8,275 nt of DNA from the NCBI GenBank assembly GCA_025455345.1, contig JALOMS010000338.1, forward strand, positions 1 through 8,275, written 5' to 3'. This DNA is from Thermoflexibacter sp. GTDB taxonomy: Bacteria > Bacteroidota > Bacteroidia > Cytophagales > Thermoflexibacteraceae. Of this stretch, positions 1 to 6,883 are shown piece after piece. Below the pieces are notes generated by a model. It worked only from the letters and a program-made list of their open reading frames with translations, was not told the origin of the DNA and did not search any database. A program made the position numbers and the translations under genes. Numbering within the stretch: position 1 is the first letter of the stretch; each line of letters starts with the position of its first letter.

Positions 1-2228
1 ATATTTTCATCATTGGGCGAAAGTTGTTGATGAAAGTATAAGTCAAATGTTTTCAAGTTTTGCTTGATAAGCGTAACTAACAAAGCATTTTGGAAAACGC
101 CACCACTAAATGCTATTTTTTTGATATTCAATTGGTTACTTATTGATTTGATTTGCTGTACGAGCAAGAAGTGAAACTTCAAAGCAATAAAACCAAGTTC
201 TTTTTTTGCCTGTAAATCCTGCACTATTTCATGCGGAATTGATTGTATTTGTAAATCTAAACTTTCTAATCTATTTAATTCAAAAATATTTATTTTTTTA
301 TAATAACTATAAGCCAAATTTTCCAAAAACATTGCTGCCTCGCCTTCGTAGCTTGCCTTATCAGATAACCCTAATAATGAAGCAGTTGCGTCAAATAGTC
401 TGCCTACACTTGATGTTTGGAGTTTGTGCTTGCTGATGAGGTTTTGATAAATCTGCCATTCAACTTTGCTAAACTTTTGTGCAAGAAGAGAATTTGCATT
501 TTCCACGTGTCCATAAGCGCAAAGTGCTGATATTCTTGGCTCTTTGGGCATTTTATCCCCTGCAATCATGGGGAAATAAGGAAAATGATTTACTCTTTGA
601 AATTCATTATTTTGAAAAATAAAAAACTCTCCACCCCAAATATTGCCGTCATCACCAAGCCCTGTTCCGTCCCAAATTACGCCCAAAACAGCTTCATTTT
701 CAGATTGAAAGATGAGGTTATTTTCGCCCAATACTGCCGCAAAATGAGCAAGGTGATGTTGTACTTCTTTCAGTTCAATTTCTTCATTATCAGCCAATTG
801 TTTTCCAAATTGTGTAGAGAAATAATCTGGGTGCTTGTCTGTAACTATTTGTGCGGGTTTTGTTTTTAGAAGTTTCAAAAAATGATTTAAAACCAATTTG
901 TAATTTTCTTGGGTTTCATAACTCTCCAAATCGCCCAAATATTGGCTGATATACACATTTTTTTGGTGAGAAAGTGCAAAACTACTTTTCATCATTGCGC
1001 CCATGCCCAAGATAGTTTTTTCGCTTACTTCCAAACCTTTTTGAATAAACGTAGGCGCAATTCCGCGCGACCTTCTTATTGTAATTAACTGATTATCAAA
1101 ATGATTAAAAGAAAGTACGCTGTCATCTTGGGGAACAAGAATTGTGCGATTATGTGTAAGAACGTAATCTGCTATTTTCCCTAAATCTGTTATTGCCTTG
1201 TTGTCTTCAAAAATGATAGGCGAATTGCTCAAATTACCGCTTGTAGCAATGATAGGCTTCTGAAAATCATGCAAAAGCAAGGTAAAAAGTGGGCTGTAAG
1301 GCAACATTACCCCCAAATAACTCAAATGAGGGGCAATCGCTTCTCTGACTATGCCAGACGCTGTATTTTCCTTCATTTCTGCCAAAACAATAGGCGATTC
1401 AATCCCTTGCAAAAGCGCAAGACTTTCAGGGTTTAGCACGACATCTCTCTCCAAGATTTCCACATTGGGGTACATAACCGCAAAGGGCTTGCTTGGTCGG
1501 TTTTTCCTTTGTCTTAATTGATTGATAGCAAAGTCATTGGTAGAATCACAAGTAAGTAAATAGCCACCTATGTTTTTGATAGCCACAATTTTCCCCTCTC
1601 TCCACGCTGTAACTACTTCTTGCAGTGCGTCTTGGGTAAAATATTCCGTATTTGAATCAGAACGGTACAACCTCAACTGCACTCCACAAGTAGCGCAGGA
1701 ATTAGTCTGGGAGTAATATCGCCTGTCTAGTGGGTTGTTGTATTCTACTTGACAATCAGGACATTGCACAAATTCTTTCATGCTGGTATTGTCCCTGTCA
1801 TACGGTAGCGTTTCCATAATAGAGTAGCGCACACCGCAATTGGTGCAGGTGGTAAAAGCATAAGCATACCGCCGATTATTGGGGTCTAAAATTTCGTTTC
1901 GGCAATCGGCACATACTGCTACGTCAGGCGTAAGCAAAAGATTCGGCAGCGCATGATTACTGCTTTCTACTATTTGAAAGCCATCAAAGTATTTTTCAAC
2001 CACTTCCTTGCAAGAACTTCCAGTGATTTTTGCCAAAATGGGGCTTTTTTGTAGGAGTGTTTTGTAGAAAAGTGTAATTTCTTCGCTCTTTCCATTGACT
2101 TCTATGTGCAGTCCGTCATTGCCGTTGCTCACCCAACCATGCAAACTCATCTGCATAGCCAAACGATACACCAAAGGACGAAACCCTACGCCTTGCACTT
2201 GCCCAGAAAGGTGAATGTGGAATGTCAT
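1..2228 (-). CDS. hypF: HypF, carbamoyltransferase for [NiFe]-hydrogenase maturation (3' end cut off by window edge)
   Basis: HypF uses carbamoyl phosphate and ATP to form carbamoyl-adenylate and passes the carbamoyl group to the C-terminal Cys of HypE, the source of the cyanide ligands of the NiFe site. I translated the frame from ATG at 2228 to the window edge: 742 codons without a stop. Domains in order: acylphosphatase domain with GQVQGVGFRP (residues 9-18, catalytic R17) and N35 in GWVSNG; two zinc-finger pairs, each CX2C-X18-CX2C (C106/109/128/131 and C156/159/178/181); YrdC-like domain (about 200-380) with KNIGGY, KPFAVM (247-252) and ATSGN (328-332); then a Kae1-like domain with IRRSRG, VQHHLAH (489-495), WDGTG (519-523) and SGGVFQN (708-714). 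The translation breaks off after LSPND, about 15-30 residues before the usual end. The start abuts the hypB stop (TAG|ATG), so translational coupling is likely. All catalytic motifs look intact, unlike hypA and hypB upstream. Confidence 0.96.
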   Translation of the reverse strand, partial: MTFHIHLSGQVQGVGFRPLVYRLAMQMSLHGWVSNGNDGLHIEVNGKSEEITLFYKTLLQKSPILAKITGSSCKEVVEKYFDGFQIVESSNHALPNLLLTPDVAVCADCRNEILDPNNRRYAYAFTTCTNCGVRYSIMETLPYDRDNTSMKEFVQCPDCQVEYNNPLDRRYYSQTNSCATCGVQLRLYRSDSNTEYFTQDALQEVVTAWREGKIVAIKNIGGYLLTCDSTNDFAINQLRQRKNRPSKPFAVMYPNVEILERDVVLNPESLALLQGIESPIVLAEMKENTASGIVREAIAPHLSYLGVMLPYSPLFTLLLHDFQKPIIATSGNLSNSPIIFEDNKAITDLGKIADYVLTHNRTILVPQDDSVLSFNHFDNQLITIRRSRGIAPTFIQKGLEVSEKTILGMGAMMKSSFALSHQKNVYISQYLGDLESYETQENYKLVLNHFLKLLKTKPAQIVTDKHPDYFSTQFGKQLADNEEIELKEVQHHLAHFAAVLGENNLIFQSENEAVLGVIWDGTGLGDDGNIWGGEFFIFQNNEFQRVNHFPYFPMIAGDKMPKEPRISALCAYGHVENANSLLAQKFSKVEWQIYQNLISKHKLQTSSVGRLFDATASLLGLSDKASYEGEAAMFLENLAYSYYKKINIFELNRLESLDLQIQSIPHEIVQDLQAKKELGFIALKFHFLLVQQIKSISNQLNIKKIAFSGGVFQNALLVTLIKQNLKTFDLYFHQQLSPNDEN

Positions 2229-2934
2229 CTACGCCCCCACTAACTCTTTTTCCTCCTCTTTTACTGCTGTTCCTTTTTTCTCTTTCACCTTGTCTAAGAG
2301 CCAGTTACACCACTCGTCGAGTCCCTGCCCAGAGGTGCTGGAAACGGTGAGGTACTCAATGGCGGGGTTTACCTCTCTTGCGTCTTTGACGACTGCCTCT
2401 ACCGAAAAGGGCAAGTAGGGCAACAAATCGGACTTAGAAACCAACATGAGTTCACTGGTGAGGAACATTCGGGGGTACTTTTTAGGCTTGTCATCGCCTT
2501 CGGTGCTGGCAATGAGTGTAACGCGGTAGTCCTCGCCCAAGTCGAAAGAAGCAGGGCAAACCAAGTTCCCTACGTTTTCAATAATCAGAATATCAGTACC
2601 TTCCAAGTTTAGCTTTTGCATTGCCTGCCAAATCATCTGCGCCTCCAAGTGGCATATACCCCCCACGAATACGGTCAGCGTCCCTTTCAGTTTCAAGGTC
2701 GCCTACCAATACTTTGATATTGAGTTTGTCTTTCAGCCTTTTGGCAGTTTCTTGGAGGAGAGTAGTTTTTCCACTTCCTGCCGAAGATACAATATTGATT
2801 AAGAGGATATTGCGTTTTTTCACTTCTTGGCGAATAGCGTCCGCCACAAAGTCGTTTGCTTGCAAGAGGTGCATGGTGGTGTTGTCGCATTGCACCGTTC
2901 CGCGCATATTTTTAGATGTTCTGATGATTTGCAT
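2229..2934 (-). pseudogene. hypB: HypB, nickel-inserting GTPase accessory protein, broken by internal deletion and frameshift
   Basis: HypB is a SIMIBI-class GTPase that works with HypA to insert nickel into hydrogenase large subunits. The first frame (from ATG at 2934) encodes about 90 residues: P-loop SAGSGKTT (51-58) and GDLETERDADRIR (78-90). After the CGT codon at 2667-2665 the homology continues in another frame, starting in a run of six G (2659-2664): GGICHLEAQM, IENVGNLVCPASFD, EGDDKPKKYP, G4-like SKSDLLPYLPF (N replaced by S), then the end EKELVGA and TAG. The metal-site Cys-His (CHLEA) and the later Cys (LVCPA) survive. Compared with E. coli HypB as I remember it, about 11 residues (an ATGTPAIQVNT-like stretch) are missing, roughly 32 bases, which explains the shift. 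The total span of 706 bases is not a multiple of three. No CX2C-type N-terminal metal motif or His-rich stretch is present. It starts 12 bases after the membrane protein gene and abuts hypF. Identity as HypB is firm; whether the lesion is real or an assembly error is open. Confidence 0.9.
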
Positions 2935-2946
2935 AGTGATTATGAG

Positions 2947-3792
2947 CTAATTTTTTTCTACTTCAATTTTATTGACAAAATAGTTGTAACACAAGGTAAC
3001 GCCAATTGCCACGAGGGAGGCTATAATTCCAAGCAATACATTGAAATATACAGGCACAACCAAAGACAGGCGAATGATAATCGTAATAAAGATAAATGCA
3101 GAATAACGGAAAATATCTTGAAAACGAGTGGTATAGCGCACCGCAATCAAAACTACTAAAATATCTGCATAAATCATAATGGTATAAAAAGTATTAAAAG
3201 ATTGGTTGAAAATTCCAAGTTTGTACCAATAATACAAGTCTATTGCCCCTATGGAAATAAAAACCAAAAGCAAGCCCAACGCAATGATTTTGCGGTAATT
3301 AACGAATCGTATTTGTTCCTCATGGTTGGCAGTAACGGGTCTGTGCCTTTGGATACTGTAATAATAAGCCAAGAGAAAAAATACGACCAAAGCCCCGCAC
3401 CCATCAGAGAGCATTTTCAAGATTTGTTCTGTACTTTTTTCCCAAACAAGAGGAACTTCTATTTCTCCAAATTCCTTAAAAGACGACCTCAACAGGATTA
3501 GGCTCAGTATTTCTATTTGCTTCCCCAAGGCGTTAGCAACGGATTGGGGTAAGATAAAAACCAAATCTACTATCTCGAAAAGCAACAGAATCGTAAAAGG
3601 AACACTAATGATAGAATGATAAGTAAGGTGTGTGTGAATCAAGCCAAATTTTTCTAAGACGACTAACAAAATCATACATAAAAACGCAAGCACCAAACCA
3701 TTGCTTACCCAGACCACAGTTCGCAGACTTTCCCACTGATGTTCTAAGCGTTCGAAGGTGTGAATCAATAATTTGGCTAACCGCTTTATCAT
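2947..3792 (-). CDS. Unrecognised integral membrane protein (about 7 predicted TM segments) inside the hyp operon
   Basis: 281 residues; I do not recognise the family. By hydrophobicity the likely membrane segments are about 28-47, 59-82, 131-147, 168-190, 201-219, 230-251 and 253-273. There is no cleavable signal peptide; the N-terminus is basic and amphipathic (MIKRLAKLLIHTFERLEHQW). Between segments 2 and 3 lies a long, mostly soluble stretch (83-130) with an amphipathic part KQIEILSLILLRSSFKEFGE. Histidines cluster in the first loop (H53, H55, H59), and H150 and H157 lie in the loop after segment 3. The HPLTGLDH-type signature of HupE/UreJ nickel permeases is absent. It starts 5 bases after the hypA-like remnant stop and ends 12 bases before hypB, so it very likely belonged to one transcription unit with them. 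A role in nickel supply or in a membrane-bound hydrogenase is only an inference from position. The frame is intact, with Bacteroidota-like codon use. Confidence 0.85.
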   Translation of the reverse strand: MIKRLAKLLIHTFERLEHQWESLRTVVWVSNGLVLAFLCMILLVVLEKFGLIHTHLTYHSIISVPFTILLLFEIVDLVFILPQSVANALGKQIEILSLILLRSSFKEFGEIEVPLVWEKSTEQILKMLSDGCGALVVFFLLAYYYSIQRHRPVTANHEEQIRFVNYRKIIALGLLLVFISIGAIDLYYWYKLGIFNQSFNTFYTIMIYADILVVLIAVRYTTRFQDIFRYSAFIFITIIIRLSLVVPVYFNVLLGIIASLVAIGVTLCYNYFVNKIEVEKN

Positions 3793-3797
3793 AAGTT

Positions 3798-3890
3798 TTA
3801 GTTAAAATGGACGCGCTCTATCAGCAATTCTGTTCCCTGCACCACGTTGTTATTGGGCGTTCCGCAAGCGCAGTTAGTAAATTGAATTAT
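3798..3890 (-). pseudogene. hypA: Remnant of the 3' end of hypA (nickel-binding hydrogenase/urease accessory protein)
   Basis: Between the amidohydrolase stop and the membrane protein start, one minus-strand frame reads QFTNCACGTPNN, then NVVQGTELLIERVHFN and TAA (3798-3800). This resembles the HypA C-terminus, where the second zinc CX2C pair is followed by a strand such as NVIITQGNEMRLLSLEM (H. pylori HypA, from memory). Here the pair reads C-A-C, one residue short, which may be part of the decay. The homologous part begins within about 10 bases of the amidohydrolase stop (3887-3889), and an in-frame stop codon lies just upstream, so the first ~90 codons of hypA are missing. The 5-base gap to the next gene and the hypB-hypF genes downstream fit the usual hypA-hypB order. 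The stretch is short, so chance similarity is possible, but position and motif agree. Confidence 0.65.
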
Positions 3891-5203
3891 TTTTTCTTTT
3901 TAATTTCCATATAATCCAATGTCAGGTTACACAAAGCTTTCACACCAAGTAACATACCACTCTCATCTATAAAAAAGTCAGGGGTATGGTGAGGGAAAAC
4001 ATCTTCAGGGTTTTTTCCTTTGGACATTCCACCTAAAAAGAAGAAAAAACCGGGTATTTTTTGTGCAAAAAAAGAAAAGTCCTCTGCTCCTGTTACTGCT
4101 TTTTGCAAACTTACATTGTTTTTTCCTGCTACCGCTTCTAAGGTTGGTATCATCAGTTCTGTTAGTGTCGGATTATTATAGGTAACAGGGTAGCCTCTAT
4201 CTATTTTGACCTCAGCTTTAGCACCTGCGCTTTCCGCAATTTTAGTTGCAATCAATTCTATTTTTTTATGAATTTGGTCTTGGGTATCATTATTGAGAGT
4301 ACGGATAGTCCCTTCCATTTCTACACTTTCTGGAATAATATTGTTCCGAACACCACCATGAATTGCTCCTACAGAAATTACAGCGGCATCTTCGGTAAGA
4401 GGGACTTGGCGACTGACAATAGTTTGTAATCCATTGACTATCTGTGCAGAAACAACAATAGGGTCAACACCAGCCCAAGGACTTGCACCATGCGTTTGTT
4501 TACCTTTGACTTTGATAGTAAAACGGTCAGAAGCTGCCATTGTGCCTTCTGGGCGATAACGAATCTTTCCTACTTCAGTCATAGAATTGATATGCAAGCC
4601 AAAGATAACTTCTACTTTGGGGTTTTCTAAAACCCCTTCTTGTACCATTAGTTTAGCTCCACCTTCTTCGCCTTCTGGCGCACCTTCTTCGGCTGGTTGG
4701 AAGATAAACTTGACAGTCCCAGCGATTTCTCCCTTTAGTGCAGTCAATATTTCTGCTACTCCCATAAGGATAGCCACATGTGTATCATGTCCGCAAGCGT
4801 GCATAACTCCAACACTTTGACCATTATATGTAGATTTTTCTTTGGAAGCAAAAGGCAAATCAACTCGCTCTACTACTGGTAGAGCATCCATATCTGCTCT
4901 CAAGGCTACCACAGGACCAGGTTTACCTCCTTCTAATAGCCCAATGACTCCTGTTTTTGCAACATTCACTTGTACTTTTAGCCCTAAATTTCTAAGATGT
5001 TCTGCTACTTTCTCTGCTGTTTTGAATTCTCTATTTGATAATTCAGGGAATTGGTGGAATTGTCTGCGCCATTGGATTACTTTAGGCTCTATTTCCTGAG
5101 CCATACCCTCTATTCGTTTTGCCAATTTGTTTTTTTGAGCGTAAGTTTCTAAAAAACAAGCACATAAAAACAGTAAAAAAAGAATAAGGAATATTTTTTT
5201 CAT
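3887..5203 (-). CDS. Exported M20-family (M20D-type) amidohydrolase / N-acyl-amino-acid deacylase
   Basis: 438 residues, a full-length member of the family that includes hippurate hydrolases, IAA-amino acid hydrolases and N-acyl-L-amino acid amidohydrolases. It cleaves an amide bond using a dinuclear metal centre. Visible ligand motifs: RADMDALP (102-109), HACGHDTH (135-142; C137, H139), QPAEEG (169-174; E172, E173), GLH (H204) and HHTPDF (405-410; H406). The dimerisation/lid domain spans about 222-335, with H238 in THGASPW. The N-terminus MKKIFLILFLLFLCACFLETYAQ is a signal sequence: cleavage after TYA by signal peptidase I is plausible, and LCAC at 13-16 is a weak lipobox, so it could instead be a lipoprotein. 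It acts outside the cytoplasm. It starts 33 bases after lpdA stops with no terminator between, so the two are probably cotranscribed. The gene ends in lysine codons (EIKKKK) directly at the hypA remnant. The substrate cannot be read from the sequence. Confidence 0.93.
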   Translation of the reverse strand: MKKIFLILFLLFLCACFLETYAQKNKLAKRIEGMAQEIEPKVIQWRRQFHQFPELSNREFKTAEKVAEHLRNLGLKVQVNVAKTGVIGLLEGGKPGPVVALRADMDALPVVERVDLPFASKEKSTYNGQSVGVMHACGHDTHVAILMGVAEILTALKGEIAGTVKFIFQPAEEGAPEGEEGGAKLMVQEGVLENPKVEVIFGLHINSMTEVGKIRYRPEGTMAASDRFTIKVKGKQTHGASPWAGVDPIVVSAQIVNGLQTIVSRQVPLTEDAAVISVGAIHGGVRNNIIPESVEMEGTIRTLNNDTQDQIHKKIELIATKIAESAGAKAEVKIDRGYPVTYNNPTLTELMIPTLEAVAGKNNVSLQKAVTGAEDFSFFAQKIPGFFFFLGGMSKGKNPEDVFPHHTPDFFIDESGMLLGVKALCNLTLDYMEIKKKK

Positions 5204-5236
5204 AAATATTTGGAGTTGTTTGTAAGAAAATCTTGT

Positions 5237-6652
5237 TTACATATTCAATGCACGATTACCTGTAGCTACTAAACAGGCTTCTTTAAATGCTTCTGTAAAA
5301 GTAGGATGAGCGTGACTCATGCGCGCTATATCTTCGGCTGAAGCTCTGTACTCCATTGCGACAACAGCCTCCGCTATCATATCTGCGGCTCGAGGTCCAA
5401 TGATGTGTACACCTAAAATTTCATCTGTAGATGCGTCAGCCAAGACTTTTACCGTTCCATCTATGTCCATGCTTGCGCGCGCCCTGCCAAGTGCTTTAAA
5501 AGGGAAAGCCCCTATTTTATATTTTTTCCCATTAGCTTTTAGTTCCTCTTCTGTATAACCTACAGCCGCTACTTCAGGCCAAGTATAGACGACATTGGGA
5601 ATCAGCAGGTAATTGATGTGCGGTTTCTGCCCTGCGATTTGCTCTGCAATCATTACGCCTTCTTCTTCAGCCTTGTGGGCTAACATAGCTCCTTTGATGA
5701 CATCTCCAATCGCATATATGCCTTTTATATTGGTTTCCAAGTGGTTATCTACCTCTATACGTCCTTTTGCATCTGTTTTTATACCTATATTTTCCAGTCC
5801 TAAGCCTTCTGTGTAAGGCTTACGACCAATAGACAATAAGCAATAATCTCCTTTAAAAGTTACAATCTCTCCTTTCTCATTCTCTGCGGTTACGCTTACT
5901 TCTTTCCCTTTCACACTTGCTCCAGTAACTTTGTGTTTGAAATAAAAATCAAATCCTAATTTGCCTAAAACTTTTTGTAATTCCTTACCCATAGTTTTGT
6001 CCATTGTTGGAATGAGGGAGTCCAAGAACTCAATGACAGTAACTTTTGTACCCATGCGACCATAAACAGAGCCGATTTCCATTCCTATTACTCCTCCACC
6101 AATAATAATTAAGTTTTTAGGAACTTCTTGTAGCTCTAATGCTTCAGTAGAAGTAATAATTCGTTTTTTGTCATAAGGTACAGTAGGCAAAATAATAGGC
6201 TTAGAACCTGTGGCAATGATGGTTTTATCTGTTTGAATTTCTTTAGTTTCTGCTCCTTCTGCTTGGTTTTTGGTTGGAGTAATCCTAATTGTATTTTTAT
6301 CTATGAAAGCACCCAAGCCATAATATACATCTATTTTATTTTTTTTCATCAAATACGCTACCCCATCGCACGTCTGTTTGACCACTTCGCGCTTACGCTG
6401 TATCATCTGTGGTAGATTTACTTTAAGGTCTTTGATATCAATGCCATGGGTTTTGAAAGTATGAGCGGCATTGTGGTAATGCTCTGAGGAGTCTAACAAT
6501 GCTTTTGAAGGAATACATCCTACATTCAAACAAGTGCCTCCTAATGAATTATATTTTTCTATGATTGCTGTTTTTAAGCCAAGTTGAGCGCAACGGATAG
6601 CGGCAATGTAGCCACCTGGTCCTGAGCCTATTACTGTTACGTCGTATTTCAT
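5237..6652 (-). CDS. lpdA: Dihydrolipoyl dehydrogenase (E3 subunit of 2-oxoacid dehydrogenase complexes)
   Basis: 471 residues, the usual E3 length. E3 reoxidises dihydrolipoamide on the E2 or GcvH protein, passing electrons via a redox disulfide and FAD to NAD+. Motifs: FAD-binding VIGSGPGGY (7-15); redox pair GGTCLNVGCIPSK (38-50; C41, C46); TIIATGSKP; NAD-binding IIIGGGVIGMEIGSVY (182-197); second FAD motif GIYAIGDV (311-318); and the C-terminal active-site HAHPTFTE (447-454; catalytic H449 with E454, acting across the dimer). No N-terminal lipoyl domain. The ATG start fits the beginning of the FAD fold exactly. No E1, E2 or glycine-cleavage gene is adjacent, so it likely serves complexes encoded elsewhere. 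The downstream neighbour, an exported amidohydrolase, has no obvious metabolic link. A promoter candidate lies about 100 bases upstream. Functionally close relatives such as mercuric or glutathione reductases are excluded by the CLNVGC pattern and overall match. Confidence 0.96.
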   Translation of the reverse strand: MKYDVTVIGSGPGGYIAAIRCAQLGLKTAIIEKYNSLGGTCLNVGCIPSKALLDSSEHYHNAAHTFKTHGIDIKDLKVNLPQMIQRKREVVKQTCDGVAYLMKKNKIDVYYGLGAFIDKNTIRITPTKNQAEGAETKEIQTDKTIIATGSKPIILPTVPYDKKRIITSTEALELQEVPKNLIIIGGGVIGMEIGSVYGRMGTKVTVIEFLDSLIPTMDKTMGKELQKVLGKLGFDFYFKHKVTGASVKGKEVSVTAENEKGEIVTFKGDYCLLSIGRKPYTEGLGLENIGIKTDAKGRIEVDNHLETNIKGIYAIGDVIKGAMLAHKAEEEGVMIAEQIAGQKPHINYLLIPNVVYTWPEVAAVGYTEEELKANGKKYKIGAFPFKALGRARASMDIDGTVKVLADASTDEILGVHIIGPRAADMIAEAVVAMEYRASAEDIARMSHAHPTFTEAFKEACLVATGNRALNM

Positions 6653-6756
6653 ATATTTAGTTGCTTTCTATGATTTAAAAGATAAGTAAAGTTTATTTTA
6701 AAAAATTTGATATTTGTAAAACTAACATATTGATTGCAAAAAAAATGCAAGTGAAT

Positions 6757-6788
6757 CAAAAATATTTAATATCAAACTTCTTAAGCAA
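6757..6788 (-). promoter_or_regulatory. Candidate Bacteroidota-type promoter for lpdA
   Basis: On the minus strand, TATTTTTG (6757-6764) matches the -7 consensus TAnnTTTG exactly. A TTG (6786-6788) lies 21 bases upstream, within the spacing tolerated for the -33 element in this phylum. Transcription would start near 6750, giving a leader of about 100 bases before the lpdA ATG. The -33 TTG touches the right-hand inverted repeat (6787-6836), so a protein bound there could influence it. The gap is so AT-rich that chance matches are likely. Confidence 0.4.
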
Positions 6789-6836
6789 GTAAGTAGGTGA
6801 TAAACATATATTGGCATTTATGTAAACTACTTACTT
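6787..6836. repeat. Compound inverted repeat between the monooxygenase gene and lpdA
   Basis: AAGTAAGTAG (6787-6796) and CTACTTACTT (6827-6836) are perfect 10-base inverted arms separated by 30 bases. Inside them ACATA (6804-6808) and TATGT (6819-6823) form a second 5-base arm pair around a 10-base loop, so a two-part hairpin with an asymmetric internal bulge is possible. It lies 47 bases past the monooxygenase stop and just upstream of the lpdA promoter candidate. It could act as a transcription stop for the monooxygenase gene or as a binding site for a regulator. The arms are AT-rich and no U-run directly follows, so it is not a classic intrinsic terminator. Confidence 0.5.
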
Positions 6837-6883
6837 TACAATTACTTAGGATACATTAGAAAGACTAAAAGAGTTCTTACTGT

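Noticed and set aside
206..869. Plus-strand open frames of 76 and 94 codons
   Set aside because: They lie antisense inside hypF, whose frame is continuous and full of family motifs; their peptides show no domain and a random-looking composition.
2593..2696. Programmed ribosomal frameshift joining the two hypB frames at the G6 run
   Set aside because: The required shift is +1, which does not fit a standard -1 slippery heptamer, and the product would still lack about 11 conserved residues. A deletion explains both facts.
2229..2696. A separate short gene starting at the ATG at 2696
   Set aside because: Its first ten residues are the out-of-frame reading of the GDLETERDADRIR coding DNA; homology to HypB starts only at GGICHLEA. 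It is the downstream half of the broken hypB.
2621..3501. Plus-strand open frames of 99-110 codons opposite hypB and the membrane protein gene
   Set aside because: They are antisense shadows without recognisable motifs. One crosses the hypB start and the intergenic gap, which no real gene here would be expected to do.
2947..3792. HupE/UreJ-type nickel permease
   Set aside because: The position would suit it, but the HPLTGLDH-type histidine signature and the family's length and segment pattern are not seen.
3793..3886. Intrinsic terminator after the amidohydrolase gene
   Set aside because: No GC-rich hairpin followed by a T-run on the minus strand was found; the gap is filled by the hypA-like reading frame instead.
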